Counted from the stretch's first letter, positions 52,057-61,368 are shown. The stretch is DNA of 64,000 nucleotides from an uncultured Ruminococcus sp. (GCA_946494335.1 CAMMBV010000005.1:32695-96694), one strand, 5' to 3'. Numbers and translations: made by a program. Notes: a model not told the origin generated them from the sequence alone.

Positions 52057-53190
52057 ATGATTGAGTTTAACAGAGCTCCCCATGTGGGAAGTGAAATCAA
52101 ATATATACAAAAGGCCATTGAAAACGGAAAGCTCTGCGGAGACGGCCCCTTTACGAAGGAGTGCTCTCTGTGGATGAAAAAGCATTACCATTCTAAAGAA
52201 GTTCTGCTTACCACTTCCTGTACCCATGCGCTGGAGATGGCGGCCTTTCTGGCGGACATCCAGCCGGGCGATGAGGTGATTATGCCTTCCTATACATTTG
52301 TCTCCACTGCTGATGCCTTTGTACTGCGGGGCGCCAGGATTGTCTATGTGGACATCCGCCCGGATACCATGAATATAGATGAGACGAAAATTGAGGAAGC
52401 AATTACTAAGAAGACAAAAGCGATCGTCCCTGTGCATTATGCAGGCGTTGCCTGCGCCATGGATGAAATCATGGAACTGGCTGCAAAGTATCATCTGAAG
52501 GTCATTGAGGATGCGGCCCAGGGAGTCCATGCAGCCTATAAGGGGAAAGCCCTGGGAACCATCGGGGATTTTGGATGCTATAGTTTTCACGAAACGAAAA
52601 ATTATACCATGGGCGAAGGGGGCGCGCTGCTGTTTCAGGACAGCGCTTATCTGGAAGCAGCGGAGATCTTAAGAGAAAAGGGTACCAATCGCAGCAAATT
52701 TTTCCGGGGACAGATCGACAAATACACCTGGGTAGGATACGGTTCCTCCTATCTGCCCAGCGATATGAATGCGGCGTATCTTTATGGTCAGCTGGAAGCG
52801 GCGGATGAGATCAACCACAAAAGGCACGCCATATACGACAGTTACCATGAAAATCTGGAAGAGTTGGAGAAAAAGGGATATCTGACCCGTCCCACGGTAC
52901 CGGACTATGCCCGGCACAATGCCCACATGTATTACATCAAAGTGCAGGATGAGTCGGTAAGAAGCGCGCTTATTCAGTATTTGAAGGAACGGGGAATCAT
53001 GTGTGTGTTTCACTATGTTCCGCTTCATTCTTCCCCGGCCGGAAAAAAATTCGGCAGATTCTGCGGGAAAGATGTGTATACGACGAAAGAGAGCGAACGT
53101 CTGGTGCGGCTGCCTATGTTTTACAATCTTTCTTTAGATGAGGCATGGGAAGTTGCTGCAGCCATTGAAAAATTCTTTAAGCAGAGGTAG
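52057..53190 (+). CDS. rffA: dTDP-4-amino-4,6-dideoxygalactose transaminase-type enzyme
   Basis: This 377-residue DegT-family PLP enzyme has LLTTSCTHALEMAAF, IEDAAQGVHA (Asp152) and SFHETKN with the catalytic Lys181, which follow RffA/WecE closely. It would aminate dTDP-4-keto-6-deoxyglucose, the product of RmlB in this window, to give dTDP-Fuc4N or a similar amino sugar. The ATG at 52057 with CGGAGGAA upstream is used; the frame extends to 52018 without a ribosome site. A GT2 follows 5 bases later. Confidence 0.9.
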   Translation: MIEFNRAPHVGSEIKYIQKAIENGKLCGDGPFTKECSLWMKKHYHSKEVLLTTSCTHALEMAAFLADIQPGDEVIMPSYTFVSTADAFVLRGARIVYVDIRPDTMNIDETKIEEAITKKTKAIVPVHYAGVACAMDEIMELAAKYHLKVIEDAAQGVHAAYKGKALGTIGDFGCYSFHETKNYTMGEGGALLFQDSAYLEAAEILREKGTNRSKFFRGQIDKYTWVGYGSSYLPSDMNAAYLYGQLEAADEINHKRHAIYDSYHENLEELEKKGYLTRPTVPDYARHNAHMYYIKVQDESVRSALIQYLKERGIMCVFHYVPLHSSPAGKKFGRFCGKDVYTTKESERLVRLPMFYNLSLDEAWEVAAAIEKFFKQR

Positions 53191-53195
53191 GAAAT

Positions 53196-55004
53196 ATGGG
53201 GCGGTGGCTGAATTATCTGAAAAAAATACGGCCGTATAATATACAAAAGGGGTTTCGTTATCTGAAGCATTATGGCCCGAAAGAATTTCTGGTGCGCCTT
53301 TCGGAGCGGATGGAGCCGGAGGAGGTACCCTATGGGCCCTGGTTTGAGAAACATCAGGTGACAGAAAAAGAGCTGGCAAAACAAAGAGCCAGAAAATGGG
53401 AGCAGGCGCCTTTGCTGAGCATTGTCGTTCCTGCATACCGGACACCTGGAGAATTTTTAAAGCAGATGATAGATTCTCTTCTTGCTCAGTCTTATTCCAA
53501 CTGGGAGCTGTGTATCGCCAATGCCAGTCCCAAAGACGAGGCCATGAAAGAGATTCTGGAGGACTACCGGCAAAGAGACGGACGCATCCGTGTGAAAAAC
53601 CTGGATGAAAATCTGGGAATTGCGGAAAATACCAATGCGGCTCTTGAAATGGCAAGAGGGGATTTCGTGGGACTTCTGGATCATGATGATCTGCTGGCTC
53701 CCGATGCGCTGTATGAAGCTGCAGATAAAATTGTATCGGATGCTGAAATTGATGCGCTGTATACCGATGAAGACAAGGTGACAACAGATCGGAAAGAACA
53801 TTTTCAGCCCCACTTCAAACCGGATTTCAGCATTGATCTGCTGCGTTCCAATAACTATATCTGCCATTTTTTCGTGGTGCGCAAAAGCCTGGTAGAGCGT
53901 GTGGGAGGTTTTCGCAGGGAATATGACGGCGCTCAGGATTATGACTTTATCTTCCGCTGTACGGAAGAAGCCAAAAAAATTGCTCATATTCCCAAAGTGT
54001 TGTACCACTGGAGAACCCACAGAGAGTCCACCGCCGATAATCCCGTCAGCAAAATGTATGCTTTTGATGCGGGAAAGCGGGCCATTGAGGGAAATCTGAA
54101 ACGCTGCGGCGTGGAAGGGACGGTCAGCCATACGAAGGATCTGGGATTTTACCGTGTGGATTATCCGGTGAAAGAAGATCCCATGGTGTCAGTGATCATT
54201 CCAAACAAAGATCACAGCGCCATATTGAAACGATGTGTGGATTCGGTTTTGAAAAAAACAGACTGGAACAATTACGAGATCATTATAGTGGAAAATAACA
54301 GTGTGGAGGAGGAGACCTTCGCCTGTTACAGAAAGCTTAAGGAGAACCCGCGAATAAGGGTGATTACCTGGGAGGATGGGTTTAATTATTCCGCCATCAA
54401 CAATTTCGCGGTGAAGCATGCAAAAGGTTCCTATCTTCTTTTCCTTAATAACGATACGGAGGTAATTTCCGAAAACTGGATGTGTTCCATGCTGGGCAAC
54501 TGCCAGAGAGAAGAGGTGGGAATCGCGGGAGCGAAGCTTTATTATCCCGATGATACCATACAGCATGCGGGGACTGTGATCGGCATCGGAGGAATTGCCG
54601 GCCATGCATTTTTGAATATGCCCCGTTCCAGGACGGGCTATCTCCACAAAGCGTCCATTCAGCTGAACGTGAGCGCGGTGACGGCGGCCTGTATGATGAT
54701 GAAGCGGTCTGTCTTTGAGTCGCTGGGCGGATTTGAGGAACAGTTAAGCGTTGCTTTTAATGATGTGGATTTATGTCTTCGGACGGTGAAGGCGGGTTAT
54801 CTGGTTGTATATCTGCCCTGGGCTCAGCTGTACCATTATGAGTCCAAATCCCGGGGAGCGGAAGACAGCGAAGAGAAAGTACGCAGATTCCAGACGGAAA
54901 TTGAGTTTATGAGAAACCGGTGGATAAAGCTGTTGAAGGACGGCGACCCTTACTATAATAAAAACCTGACGCTGAGCAAATGGAATTATTCTCTGCGTCC
55001 GTGA
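53196..55004 (+). CDS. Tandem GT2 glycosyltransferase, third paralogue
   Basis: This 602-residue protein has two GT-A domains, one with LSIVVPAYRTPGEFLKQMIDSL and LDHDDLLAPDAL, the other with VSVIIPNKDHSAILKRCVDSV and LLFLNNDTEV. The ending is YHYESKSRGAEDSEEK. It matches the two proteins at 40721 and 43236 but lacks their 230-residue N-terminal region, starting instead with about 65 residues. It lies in the amino-sugar operon, so it may use a different donor or add to a different position. Confidence 0.9.
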   Translation: MGRWLNYLKKIRPYNIQKGFRYLKHYGPKEFLVRLSERMEPEEVPYGPWFEKHQVTEKELAKQRARKWEQAPLLSIVVPAYRTPGEFLKQMIDSLLAQSYSNWELCIANASPKDEAMKEILEDYRQRDGRIRVKNLDENLGIAENTNAALEMARGDFVGLLDHDDLLAPDALYEAADKIVSDAEIDALYTDEDKVTTDRKEHFQPHFKPDFSIDLLRSNNYICHFFVVRKSLVERVGGFRREYDGAQDYDFIFRCTEEAKKIAHIPKVLYHWRTHRESTADNPVSKMYAFDAGKRAIEGNLKRCGVEGTVSHTKDLGFYRVDYPVKEDPMVSVIIPNKDHSAILKRCVDSVLKKTDWNNYEIIIVENNSVEEETFACYRKLKENPRIRVITWEDGFNYSAINNFAVKHAKGSYLLFLNNDTEVISENWMCSMLGNCQREEVGIAGAKLYYPDDTIQHAGTVIGIGGIAGHAFLNMPRSRTGYLHKASIQLNVSAVTAACMMMKRSVFESLGGFEEQLSVAFNDVDLCLRTVKAGYLVVYLPWAQLYHYESKSRGAEDSEEKVRRFQTEIEFMRNRWIKLLKDGDPYYNKNLTLSKWNYSLRP

Positions 55005-55027
55005 GAAAATACAGGAGAACAGGTGGA

Positions 55028-55996
55028 ATGAAGGAAGTATCTGTCGTGATTCCCAACTATAATGGAATTGCGTTTATAAGGCCATGCCTTGACAGCCTTT
55101 TACAGCAGACATTCCAGGATTTTGAAATTTTGGTGGTGGACAATGGTTCCCAGGACGGCAGCCGTGAGGCGGTGAGGGAAGAGTATGACGGCGTACGGCT
55201 TTTGGCGCTGTCGGAAAATACCGGATTCTGTCATGCGGTAAATGTGGGAATTGAGGCGGCAGAAGCGCCTTATATCATATTGCTGAACAACGATACCCGG
55301 GTTCACCCGGATTTTGTAGAAAAGATGTACGAAGGGATCAAAGAAAGACCGGGCGCCTTTTCCTGCGCAGCGAAGATGGTTCAGATGGCGGATCCCGCGA
55401 AGATAGACGACGCGGGAGATTATTACAATGCGTTCGGGTGGGCCTTCGCCAGAGGCAAAGGAAAGCCGGAGGGAAAATACCGGCAGCCCTGCAGAATTTT
55501 CACCGCCTGCGCGGGAGCGGCCATTTATAAAAGAGAACTTCTGAAAGAAACGGGCCTGTTTGATGAAGAGCATTTCGCCTATCTGGAAGATATGGATCTG
55601 GGATACCGGGCCAGAATTTTGGGATATGAAAACTGGTTTCTTCCCGATGCCCTGGTTTATCACGCCGGAAGCGGCACCAGCGGTTCCCGGTACAATTTAT
55701 TCAAGGTGCGTTATTCTTCCAGAAACAACGTATATATGATTTATAAAAATATGCCTGTTCTGCAGATTCTGTTAAATCTTCCTTTTCTGTTTGCGGGATT
55801 TGGAATTAAACTGATATTCTTTACAGCAAAAGGCTTCGGGAGAGAGTATGCGGCGGGGATAAAAAACGGTTTTTCCATTTCTTTTCAGGGAAGGCGCAGC
55901 GGAAAGAAGATGAAATTTTCCTGGAAAAATCTGAAGAATTACGGTATCATTCAGTTACAGCTATGGGTGAATCTTTTCCGGCGTTTTATGGGTTAA
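55028..55996 (+). CDS. GT2 glycosyltransferase, WbbL/rhamnosyltransferase-like
   Basis: This 322-residue protein has VSVVIPNYNGIAFIRPCLDSL, VVDNGSQDGS, ILLNNDTRV and YLEDMDLGYRARI, the pattern of single-domain rhamnosyltransferases such as WbbL. After the GT-A fold come a helix (PVLQILLNLPFLFAGFGIKLIFF) and a basic tail, which probably hold it on the membrane. I use the ATG at 55028 with AGGAGAACAGGTGG before it; the frame is open to 54980 inside the previous gene. It may add an early rhamnose. Confidence 0.9.
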   Translation: MKEVSVVIPNYNGIAFIRPCLDSLLQQTFQDFEILVVDNGSQDGSREAVREEYDGVRLLALSENTGFCHAVNVGIEAAEAPYIILLNNDTRVHPDFVEKMYEGIKERPGAFSCAAKMVQMADPAKIDDAGDYYNAFGWAFARGKGKPEGKYRQPCRIFTACAGAAIYKRELLKETGLFDEEHFAYLEDMDLGYRARILGYENWFLPDALVYHAGSGTSGSRYNLFKVRYSSRNNVYMIYKNMPVLQILLNLPFLFAGFGIKLIFFTAKGFGREYAAGIKNGFSISFQGRRSGKKMKFSWKNLKNYGIIQLQLWVNLFRRFMG

Positions 55997-56007
55997 GAAA
56001 TATTATA

Positions 56008-56036
56008 TTGCCTTATTATGTAACTTAGTGTATATT
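56008..56036 (+). promoter_or_regulatory. Putative promoter for the second polyprenyl-phosphate sugar transferase
   Basis: TTGCCT (56008-56013) and TATATT (56031-56036) with 17-base spacing lie about 38 bases before the GTG start at 56074. The region between genes is AT-rich. Confidence 0.6.
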
Positions 56037-56073
56037 AATAGAATAGTGTGGAAAGGTATAGCGGTGATCCCAA

Positions 56074-57474
56074 GTGATAAAAGACAACCAGAAGTACTTT
56101 AACCGGCTGCATATACTGATTGACGCTATTGTGATTGCAGCGTCTTACTGGTTCGCATGGTTTCTCAAATTTGAAACCGGCCTGTTTGAATCGGTCAGGA
56201 GTTTGTCCTTTCAGTATTATATGACAGCTCTTCTGTTCATCGTGCCGATGTATCTGATACTGTATTCCGCATTCAGCCTCTACACCCCCAAGCGTGTACA
56301 GGGGAGAAGACTGGAGCTGGCCAATATTGTAAAGGCCAATACCATTGGACTTTTTATTCTGATTGTGATATTGTATGTGGCGAAGATAATCGATTTTTCC
56401 CGCAGTGTGCTGGTTATATTTTTCTTTGTCAATATTATTGCAGAAGAGATTGTCCGTATCATTATCCGACTGGTTCTGCGGGATATCCGACGCAAGGGGC
56501 TGAATCAGAAGCATATCGTACTGGTGGGATACAGCCGGGCTGCGGAAGAGTATATTGACCGGATACTTGCAAATCCCGAGTGGGGTTATACAGTGCGGGG
56601 AATCCTGGATGATTCGGTGGAAGCGGGAACAGAGTACAGGGGAATTAAAGTATTAGGAAGAATAGACAATCTGATGATTATACTGCCTCAGAACAGGCTG
56701 GATGAAATTGCCATTACACTGGGGCTTAACGATTACAGCCGTCTGGAGGAGATTGTGGCTCTCTGCGAAAAATCAGGCGTGCATACGAAATTTATTCCGG
56801 ATTATAATAATATTATTCCGACAAAACCGTATACGGAAGATCTTCTGGGACTTCCGGTAATTAATATACGGTATGTGCCGCTGAGCAATACTTTTCAGTT
56901 TGCACTGAAAAGAATTACGGATATTTTCGGATCGCTGGCTGCGATCGTGCTGTTTTCACCGGTTATGCTGTTGTGTGCGGTGCTGGTAAAGATCACGTCG
57001 CCGGGGCCTGTGCTGTATAAGCAGGTTCGCGTGGGGCTGCATAACAAGAATTTTGAAATGTATAAGTTTCGTTCCATGGAGGTTCAGCCGGAAGCAGAGG
57101 AGAAAAAAGCATGGACAGTAAAAAACGATCCCCGGGTCACCGGGATTGGGAAATTTATGCGCAGGACGAGTCTGGATGAGCTGCCTCAGCTTTTCAATAT
57201 ACTGAAAGGCGATATGAGTATGGTTGGTCCAAGACCGGAACGTCCTTTCTTTGTGGAGAAATTCCGGGAAGAGATTCCACGGTATATGGTGAAGCATCAG
57301 GTGAGGCCCGGGCTGACAGGCTGGGCTCAGATCAACGGCTACAGAGGAGATACATCCATTCGGAAACGAATAGAGTATGATCTGTATTATATTGAAAACT
57401 GGACTTTGGGTTTGGACATAAAGATTTTGTTTCTGACGATTTTCAAAGGATTTATCAATAAAAATGCATACTAA
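56074..57474 (+). CDS. Polyprenyl-phosphate sugar phosphotransferase, second copy
   Basis: This 466-residue enzyme has four helices in residues 10-120, a Rossmann-like middle domain (VLVGYSRAAEEYIDRIL), and the C-terminal sugar transferase domain with ITDIFGSLAAIVLFSPV, MYKFRSM, TSLDELPQLFNILKGDMSMVGPRPE and GLTGWAQINGYRG. It is of the undecaprenyl-phosphate glucose phosphotransferase type (WcaJ/CpsE). The GTG start has only a weak ribosome site. With the enzyme at 17324 the window has two chain-starting transferases, so at least two polymers are likely. An LCP ligase gene follows. Confidence 0.92.
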   Translation: MIKDNQKYFNRLHILIDAIVIAASYWFAWFLKFETGLFESVRSLSFQYYMTALLFIVPMYLILYSAFSLYTPKRVQGRRLELANIVKANTIGLFILIVILYVAKIIDFSRSVLVIFFFVNIIAEEIVRIIIRLVLRDIRRKGLNQKHIVLVGYSRAAEEYIDRILANPEWGYTVRGILDDSVEAGTEYRGIKVLGRIDNLMIILPQNRLDEIAITLGLNDYSRLEEIVALCEKSGVHTKFIPDYNNIIPTKPYTEDLLGLPVINIRYVPLSNTFQFALKRITDIFGSLAAIVLFSPVMLLCAVLVKITSPGPVLYKQVRVGLHNKNFEMYKFRSMEVQPEAEEKKAWTVKNDPRVTGIGKFMRRTSLDELPQLFNILKGDMSMVGPRPERPFFVEKFREEIPRYMVKHQVRPGLTGWAQINGYRGDTSIRKRIEYDLYYIENWTLGLDIKILFLTIFKGFINKNAY

Positions 57475-57495
57475 AGAAGTATAAGAGGTTTTATT

Positions 57496-58629
57496 ATGGC
57501 GAAAAAGATGAGAACAAAGGCGATGAAACGCAGAAGAAGAAGGAGAATATTTTTTATATTTGAAGTATTGATTCTTCTGATCCTTGTGGGGGGAATCTTC
57601 GTCTATGCCCAGATAAACAAAAAGCTGGATTTGATGCAGGACAGTGATGTGAATATGAGTGAAGTGGAAGTCAATGAAGGCGTGGAGGATGTGAAAGGAT
57701 ACCAGACCATTGCGCTGGTGGGCCTTGACAATACTACACAGACTCTGGATTACGGCAACAGCGATACCATGATCATTGCCAGCATCAATAACGACACGAA
57801 AAAGGTGAAGCTGGTTTCTGTATACAGAGATACCTATCTGAATGTGGGAACGGATCCCTATGGGGAAGAGAATACTTATACGAAAGCCAATGCTGCCTAT
57901 GCATACGGCGGCGCTCAGCAGCTGATGAGTATGATGAACAAGAATCTGGACCTTTCTCTGGACGGATACGTAACGGTGGATTTCAATGCAGTGGCGGAGA
58001 CCATCGATTTGCTGGGAGGTCTGGATATTGAGATGACTCACGACGAGGTCGTGCACATGAACAGCTACTGTGTGGAAACCTCGGAGAGGACGGGAAAGAG
58101 TTATGAGGAAATCGAACCGGCGGACGGCGTGCATCACTTAAACGGAGTACAGGCAGTGTCCTATGCCAGAATCCGATATACGGCAGGAAACGATTTCCGC
58201 CGCGCAGCCCGACAGAGACTTGTAATCTACAAGATGGTAGAAAAAGCAAAGAATTCCAGCTGGACTACGCTGAATAAAATCATTGATACCGTTTGTCCCA
58301 TGGTTTCCACCAGTCTGTCCAAGACAGATATTCTGAAGATGGCCATGAATATGATCACTTACGATATTGAGGATCAGAGCGGTTTCCCATCCAAACATCT
58401 GGAGGGAGAAACCATCAAAGAGGCCATCGGCACAGATGCGGTACTGCCTGTGACGCTGGAGCAGAATGTAATTGATCTCCATAAATTCCTTTATCCGGAG
58501 GAGACAAACTATGTGCCTTCCGCTACGGTGCAGGAGTACAGCAGCTATATCATTGAGGATAGCGGTTACGGAGAAGAGGATATTCCGGATCATTCGGAAG
58601 ACGGGGCGCTTCCCCTTGATTCCTTTTAA
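57496..58629 (+). CDS. LytR-CpsA-Psr family cell wall polymer ligase
   Basis: This 377-residue protein has a very basic cytoplasmic start, one helix (about 20-39), and an extracellular LCP domain. The domain has LVGLDN, SVYRDTY, ANAAYAYGG, VDLLGGLDIEMTHDE-type residues (TIDLLGGLDIEM) and RIRYTAGNDFRRAARQR with the conserved Arg residues. LCP enzymes move an undecaprenyl-linked polymer onto peptidoglycan. It sits 21 bases after the second sugar transferase and is followed by a hairpin. Confidence 0.94.
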   Translation: MAKKMRTKAMKRRRRRRIFFIFEVLILLILVGGIFVYAQINKKLDLMQDSDVNMSEVEVNEGVEDVKGYQTIALVGLDNTTQTLDYGNSDTMIIASINNDTKKVKLVSVYRDTYLNVGTDPYGEENTYTKANAAYAYGGAQQLMSMMNKNLDLSLDGYVTVDFNAVAETIDLLGGLDIEMTHDEVVHMNSYCVETSERTGKSYEEIEPADGVHHLNGVQAVSYARIRYTAGNDFRRAARQRLVIYKMVEKAKNSSWTTLNKIIDTVCPMVSTSLSKTDILKMAMNMITYDIEDQSGFPSKHLEGETIKEAIGTDAVLPVTLEQNVIDLHKFLYPEETNYVPSATVQEYSSYIIEDSGYGEEDIPDHSEDGALPLDSF

Positions 58630-58655
58630 ATCGCACAGATAAATGTAATATGGCA

Positions 58656-58700
58656 GGGGTGCTGTCAGACGGTGATACGTTTGCAGCACCCTGTTATTTT
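58656..58700 (+). terminator. Terminator or attenuator after the LCP gene
   Basis: GGGTGCTG (58657-58664) pairs with CAGCACCC (58684-58691) around a 19-base loop, followed by TGTTATTTT. It separates the LCP gene from the next GT2. As I see no clear promoter after it, the GT2 may depend on partial read-through. Confidence 0.65.
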
Positions 58701-58728
58701 CAGAAAGCATAAAATCAGAGGGAAAAGG

Positions 58729-59652
58729 ATGAATAAGACAGTTGACGTGGTGATTCCCACATACCGTCCTGATGAACGGGTAGTAAAACTGCTGAAAAAA
58801 CTGCTGGAGCAGGATTATCCGGTGGGACATATCATTATTGTGAATACCCAGAAAGAATACTGGGACAGTAAAATTGACGGCATGTCAGAGAAAATCATTG
58901 TAGAGCATATCGAAAAAAAAGAGTTTGATCACGGGGGTACAAGACACCGGGCGCTGTTGATGTCCAGAGCGGATGCGGTGATTTTTATGACCCAGGATGC
59001 GCTGCCGGCCGACCGTCAGATGACAGAAAATCTGATCAAGGCGCTGGAGACAGAGGGAGTAAGCGCCGCATATGCCAGACAGCTGCCGGATCAGGACTGC
59101 AATTATATCGAACGGTATACGAGAAACTTTAATTATCCTCCCAAGGGCCGGGTGAAAGGCCGTGAAGATTTAAAAGAGCTGGGGATAAAAACTTATTTCT
59201 GCTCCAATGTCTGCGCGGTATATGACAGAAAAGTTTATCTGGAAATGGGCGGCTTTGTGAAGCATACCATATTTAACGAAGATATGATTCTGGCGGCGCA
59301 GATGATACAGGCGGGATATAAAATTGCTTATGCCGCTCAGGCCAGAGTTATTCACTCTCATAATTACAGCGGTCTGGGGCAGATTCACCGCAATTTCGAT
59401 CTGGCTGTTTCCCAGGCGGATCATCCGGAAATCTTTCAGGGCGTCCCTTCAGAGGGGGAGGGGCTTCGCCTGGTGAAAAAGACTGCCGCCTATCTTTTGG
59501 CACACAGACCTTATCTGCTGCCGAAGCTGATCTGGCAAAGCGGGTGTAAATATCTGGGTTTCTGGCTGGGGAAACGGTACCGCAGGCTTCCGAAAGCCCT
59601 GGTTTTAAAACTTACCATGAACCGGGAATACTGGAATCAGAGTCATTCATGA
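58729..59652 (+). CDS. GT2 glycosyltransferase, rhamnosyltransferase type
   Basis: This 307-residue GT-A protein has VDVVIPTYRPDERVVKLL, FDHGGTRH, MTQDALPAD in place of a classical DxD, and FNEDMILAAQMIQAGYKIAY. The DHGGTR segment and TQDA motif are typical of bacterial rhamnosyltransferases. The ATG at 58729 with GAGGGAAAAGG upstream is used; an in-frame GTG at 58672 lies inside the terminator hairpin. It is the last polysaccharide gene in this window. Confidence 0.9.
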   Translation: MNKTVDVVIPTYRPDERVVKLLKKLLEQDYPVGHIIIVNTQKEYWDSKIDGMSEKIIVEHIEKKEFDHGGTRHRALLMSRADAVIFMTQDALPADRQMTENLIKALETEGVSAAYARQLPDQDCNYIERYTRNFNYPPKGRVKGREDLKELGIKTYFCSNVCAVYDRKVYLEMGGFVKHTIFNEDMILAAQMIQAGYKIAYAAQARVIHSHNYSGLGQIHRNFDLAVSQADHPEIFQGVPSEGEGLRLVKKTAAYLLAHRPYLLPKLIWQSGCKYLGFWLGKRYRRLPKALVLKLTMNREYWNQSHS

Positions 59653-59664
59653 ATTTTTTATGAC

Positions 59665-59693
59665 TTTATCACATATTCAACACAATTTATATT
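59665..59693 (+). promoter_or_regulatory. Possible promoter for the HtrA-type protease gene
   Basis: TTTATC (59665-59670) and TATATT (59688-59693) have 17-base spacing in an AT-rich gap of 93 bases. The -35 box is poor, so a stress regulator or another start is possible. No CtsR or HrcA-type repeat is visible. Confidence 0.35.
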
Positions 59694-59745
59694 TAAAATA
59701 GAAATATATCATGGCAGTAAAGTCGAAAGAAGAGAGGTATGGATA

Positions 59746-61230
59746 ATGAGTGATGATTGGAAAAGAGATGAAAAGGAACCCGGCAGTTCCTGGAGCCGGC
59801 AGGAAGAGGATACCTGGCGTGAAGCCTCTGCCTGGGACGGGGAAAAAAACCAGTCAGGCAGTTCTGATTCGACCTGGGAGGAGCAGCCTTCCAATGATAC
59901 CACCTACAGTTGGGTCAATCCAAAACTGAGAGAAAAAAATGAACAGAAAGAATATAATGATAATGAAGCGAAATACACATCCTACCAGTTTTCACAGCCG
60001 CAGGAAGAGCCGCAGATAAAGCCGGTAAAAAAATCCCGGGGACTTCTGAAAAAATTCGGACTGTGCGCGGCGCTGGCCGTAGTATTTGGCGTAATATCAG
60101 GTTTGATTATTCTCGGTATAACTTCACTGGGGCGGGAAAAAGAAGATACGCAGCCTGCCAGGATTCAGGAGACGGTTCCGGCGACGGAACCGGTACAGTC
60201 TCAGTCCTCATCCCAGGAAAATGCAGCATCCGGCAGCACGGTTGCCGATGTGGCTGCCAATTCCATGCCCTGTGTTGTGGCAATCAGCAATGTGGGCATT
60301 CAGGAGATTCAGAATTTCTTTGGCGGTACGCAGGAATATCAGAGCGAGAGCAGCGGTTCCGGTATCATTGTAGGGCAGAATGAGACGGAGCTTCTGGTTG
60401 CCACCAACAATCATGTGGTGGCAGGAGCTGATACTATCACGGTCAGCTTCATTGATGAAAGCTCTGCCGAGGCGCAGATTAAGGGAACGGATGCCAACAA
60501 TGACCTGGCAGTGGTGGCGGTCAGTCTTTCAGACCTCTCCGGCGATACCCTTTCTGCCATCAAGGTTGCTACCCTTGGAAACTCTGATAATCTGGTTGTG
60601 GGGGAACAGGTGGTGGCCATCGGCAATGCATTGGGATACGGGCAGTCCGTGACCTCCGGCTATGTCAGCGCCCTTAACCGGGAAGTCACCGTGGATAACG
60701 TGACGGCAGAACTGATTCAGACGGACGCTGCCATCAATCCGGGCAACAGCGGCGGAGCGCTGCTGAATATGCAGGGAGAGCTGATCGGAATCAATGCGGT
60801 TAAATTTGCTTCCAACGAAGTGGAAGGTATGGGATACGCCATTCCGGTAAGCACAGCGGAGCCTATTTTGGATGATCTGATGAGCCGTGAGACCAGGCAG
60901 AAGGTGGATGAAAAGGATGCCGCTTATCTGGGCATCACCTGCACCAATGTGACGGCACAGACCCAGCAGATGTATGATCTTCCTGCGGGAGTGTTTGTGG
61001 ATTCTGTAAATGAAGGCGGTGCGGCACAAAACGCCGGCATTATTAAAGGAGATATCATTACGAAATTTGACGGAACCACCATTACATCCTACGATGAACT
61101 GGTAAATACACTGCAATATTATGCAGCGGGTGAAGAAGTGGATATCGTGGTGATGCGTGCGGAAAGCGGCGAGTACAAAGAGATAGAGCTCAAGCTGACG
61201 CTGGACGCCAGACCCGCCGATATGGACTGA
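59746..61230 (+). CDS. HtrA/DegP-family membrane serine protease with PDZ domain
   Basis: This 494-residue protein acts on misfolded proteins at the outer face of the membrane. Residues 1-95 form a Ser/Glu/Trp-rich cytoplasmic tail, and a helix at about 106-126 anchors it. The trypsin-like domain has the triad His223 (TNNHVV), Asp253 (NNDLAV) and Ser335 (GNSGGAL). One PDZ domain fills about residues 390-485. This is the usual HtrA/YyxA plan in Gram-positive bacteria. The gene has its own terminator and is followed by clpX. Confidence 0.95.
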   Translation: MSDDWKRDEKEPGSSWSRQEEDTWREASAWDGEKNQSGSSDSTWEEQPSNDTTYSWVNPKLREKNEQKEYNDNEAKYTSYQFSQPQEEPQIKPVKKSRGLLKKFGLCAALAVVFGVISGLIILGITSLGREKEDTQPARIQETVPATEPVQSQSSSQENAASGSTVADVAANSMPCVVAISNVGIQEIQNFFGGTQEYQSESSGSGIIVGQNETELLVATNNHVVAGADTITVSFIDESSAEAQIKGTDANNDLAVVAVSLSDLSGDTLSAIKVATLGNSDNLVVGEQVVAIGNALGYGQSVTSGYVSALNREVTVDNVTAELIQTDAAINPGNSGGALLNMQGELIGINAVKFASNEVEGMGYAIPVSTAEPILDDLMSRETRQKVDEKDAAYLGITCTNVTAQTQQMYDLPAGVFVDSVNEGGAAQNAGIIKGDIITKFDGTTITSYDELVNTLQYYAAGEEVDIVVMRAESGEYKEIELKLTLDARPADMD

Positions 61231-61246
61231 TATATGAAAATAGTAG

Positions 61247-61288
61247 AAATGATGAGGCTGTTTGATAGCGGCCTCATCATTTATATTC
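61247..61288 (+). terminator. Rho-independent terminator after the HtrA-type gene
   Basis: AAATGATGAGGC (61247-61258) pairs perfectly with GCCTCATCATTT (61271-61282) around a 12-base loop, with ATATT after it. Confidence 0.8.
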
Positions 61289-61313
61289 CAGGTACTGCTC
61301 AGAAAAACTTCAC

Positions 61314-61342
61314 TTGTAGGGCGGAACTATATAGGCTATAAT
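61314..61342 (+). promoter_or_regulatory. Promoter for the clpX-zinc ribbon-lspA operon
   Basis: TTGTAG (61314-61319) and TATAAT (61337-61342) are 17 bases apart. The -10 box is the core of a perfect 15-bp palindrome (61334-61348), described separately. The start would be near 61349. Confidence 0.65.
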
Positions 61343-61348
61343 ATAGCC
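61334..61348. promoter_or_regulatory. Palindrome GGCTATA-A-TATAGCC centred on the -10 box
   Basis: A perfect inverted repeat of seven bases on each side of one A contains the whole -10 element of the clpX promoter. A protein bound here would block RNA polymerase directly. It does not look like a CtsR box. Confidence 0.4.
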
Positions 61349-61368
61349 ATGAAAGAGAGGAAAAAGAA

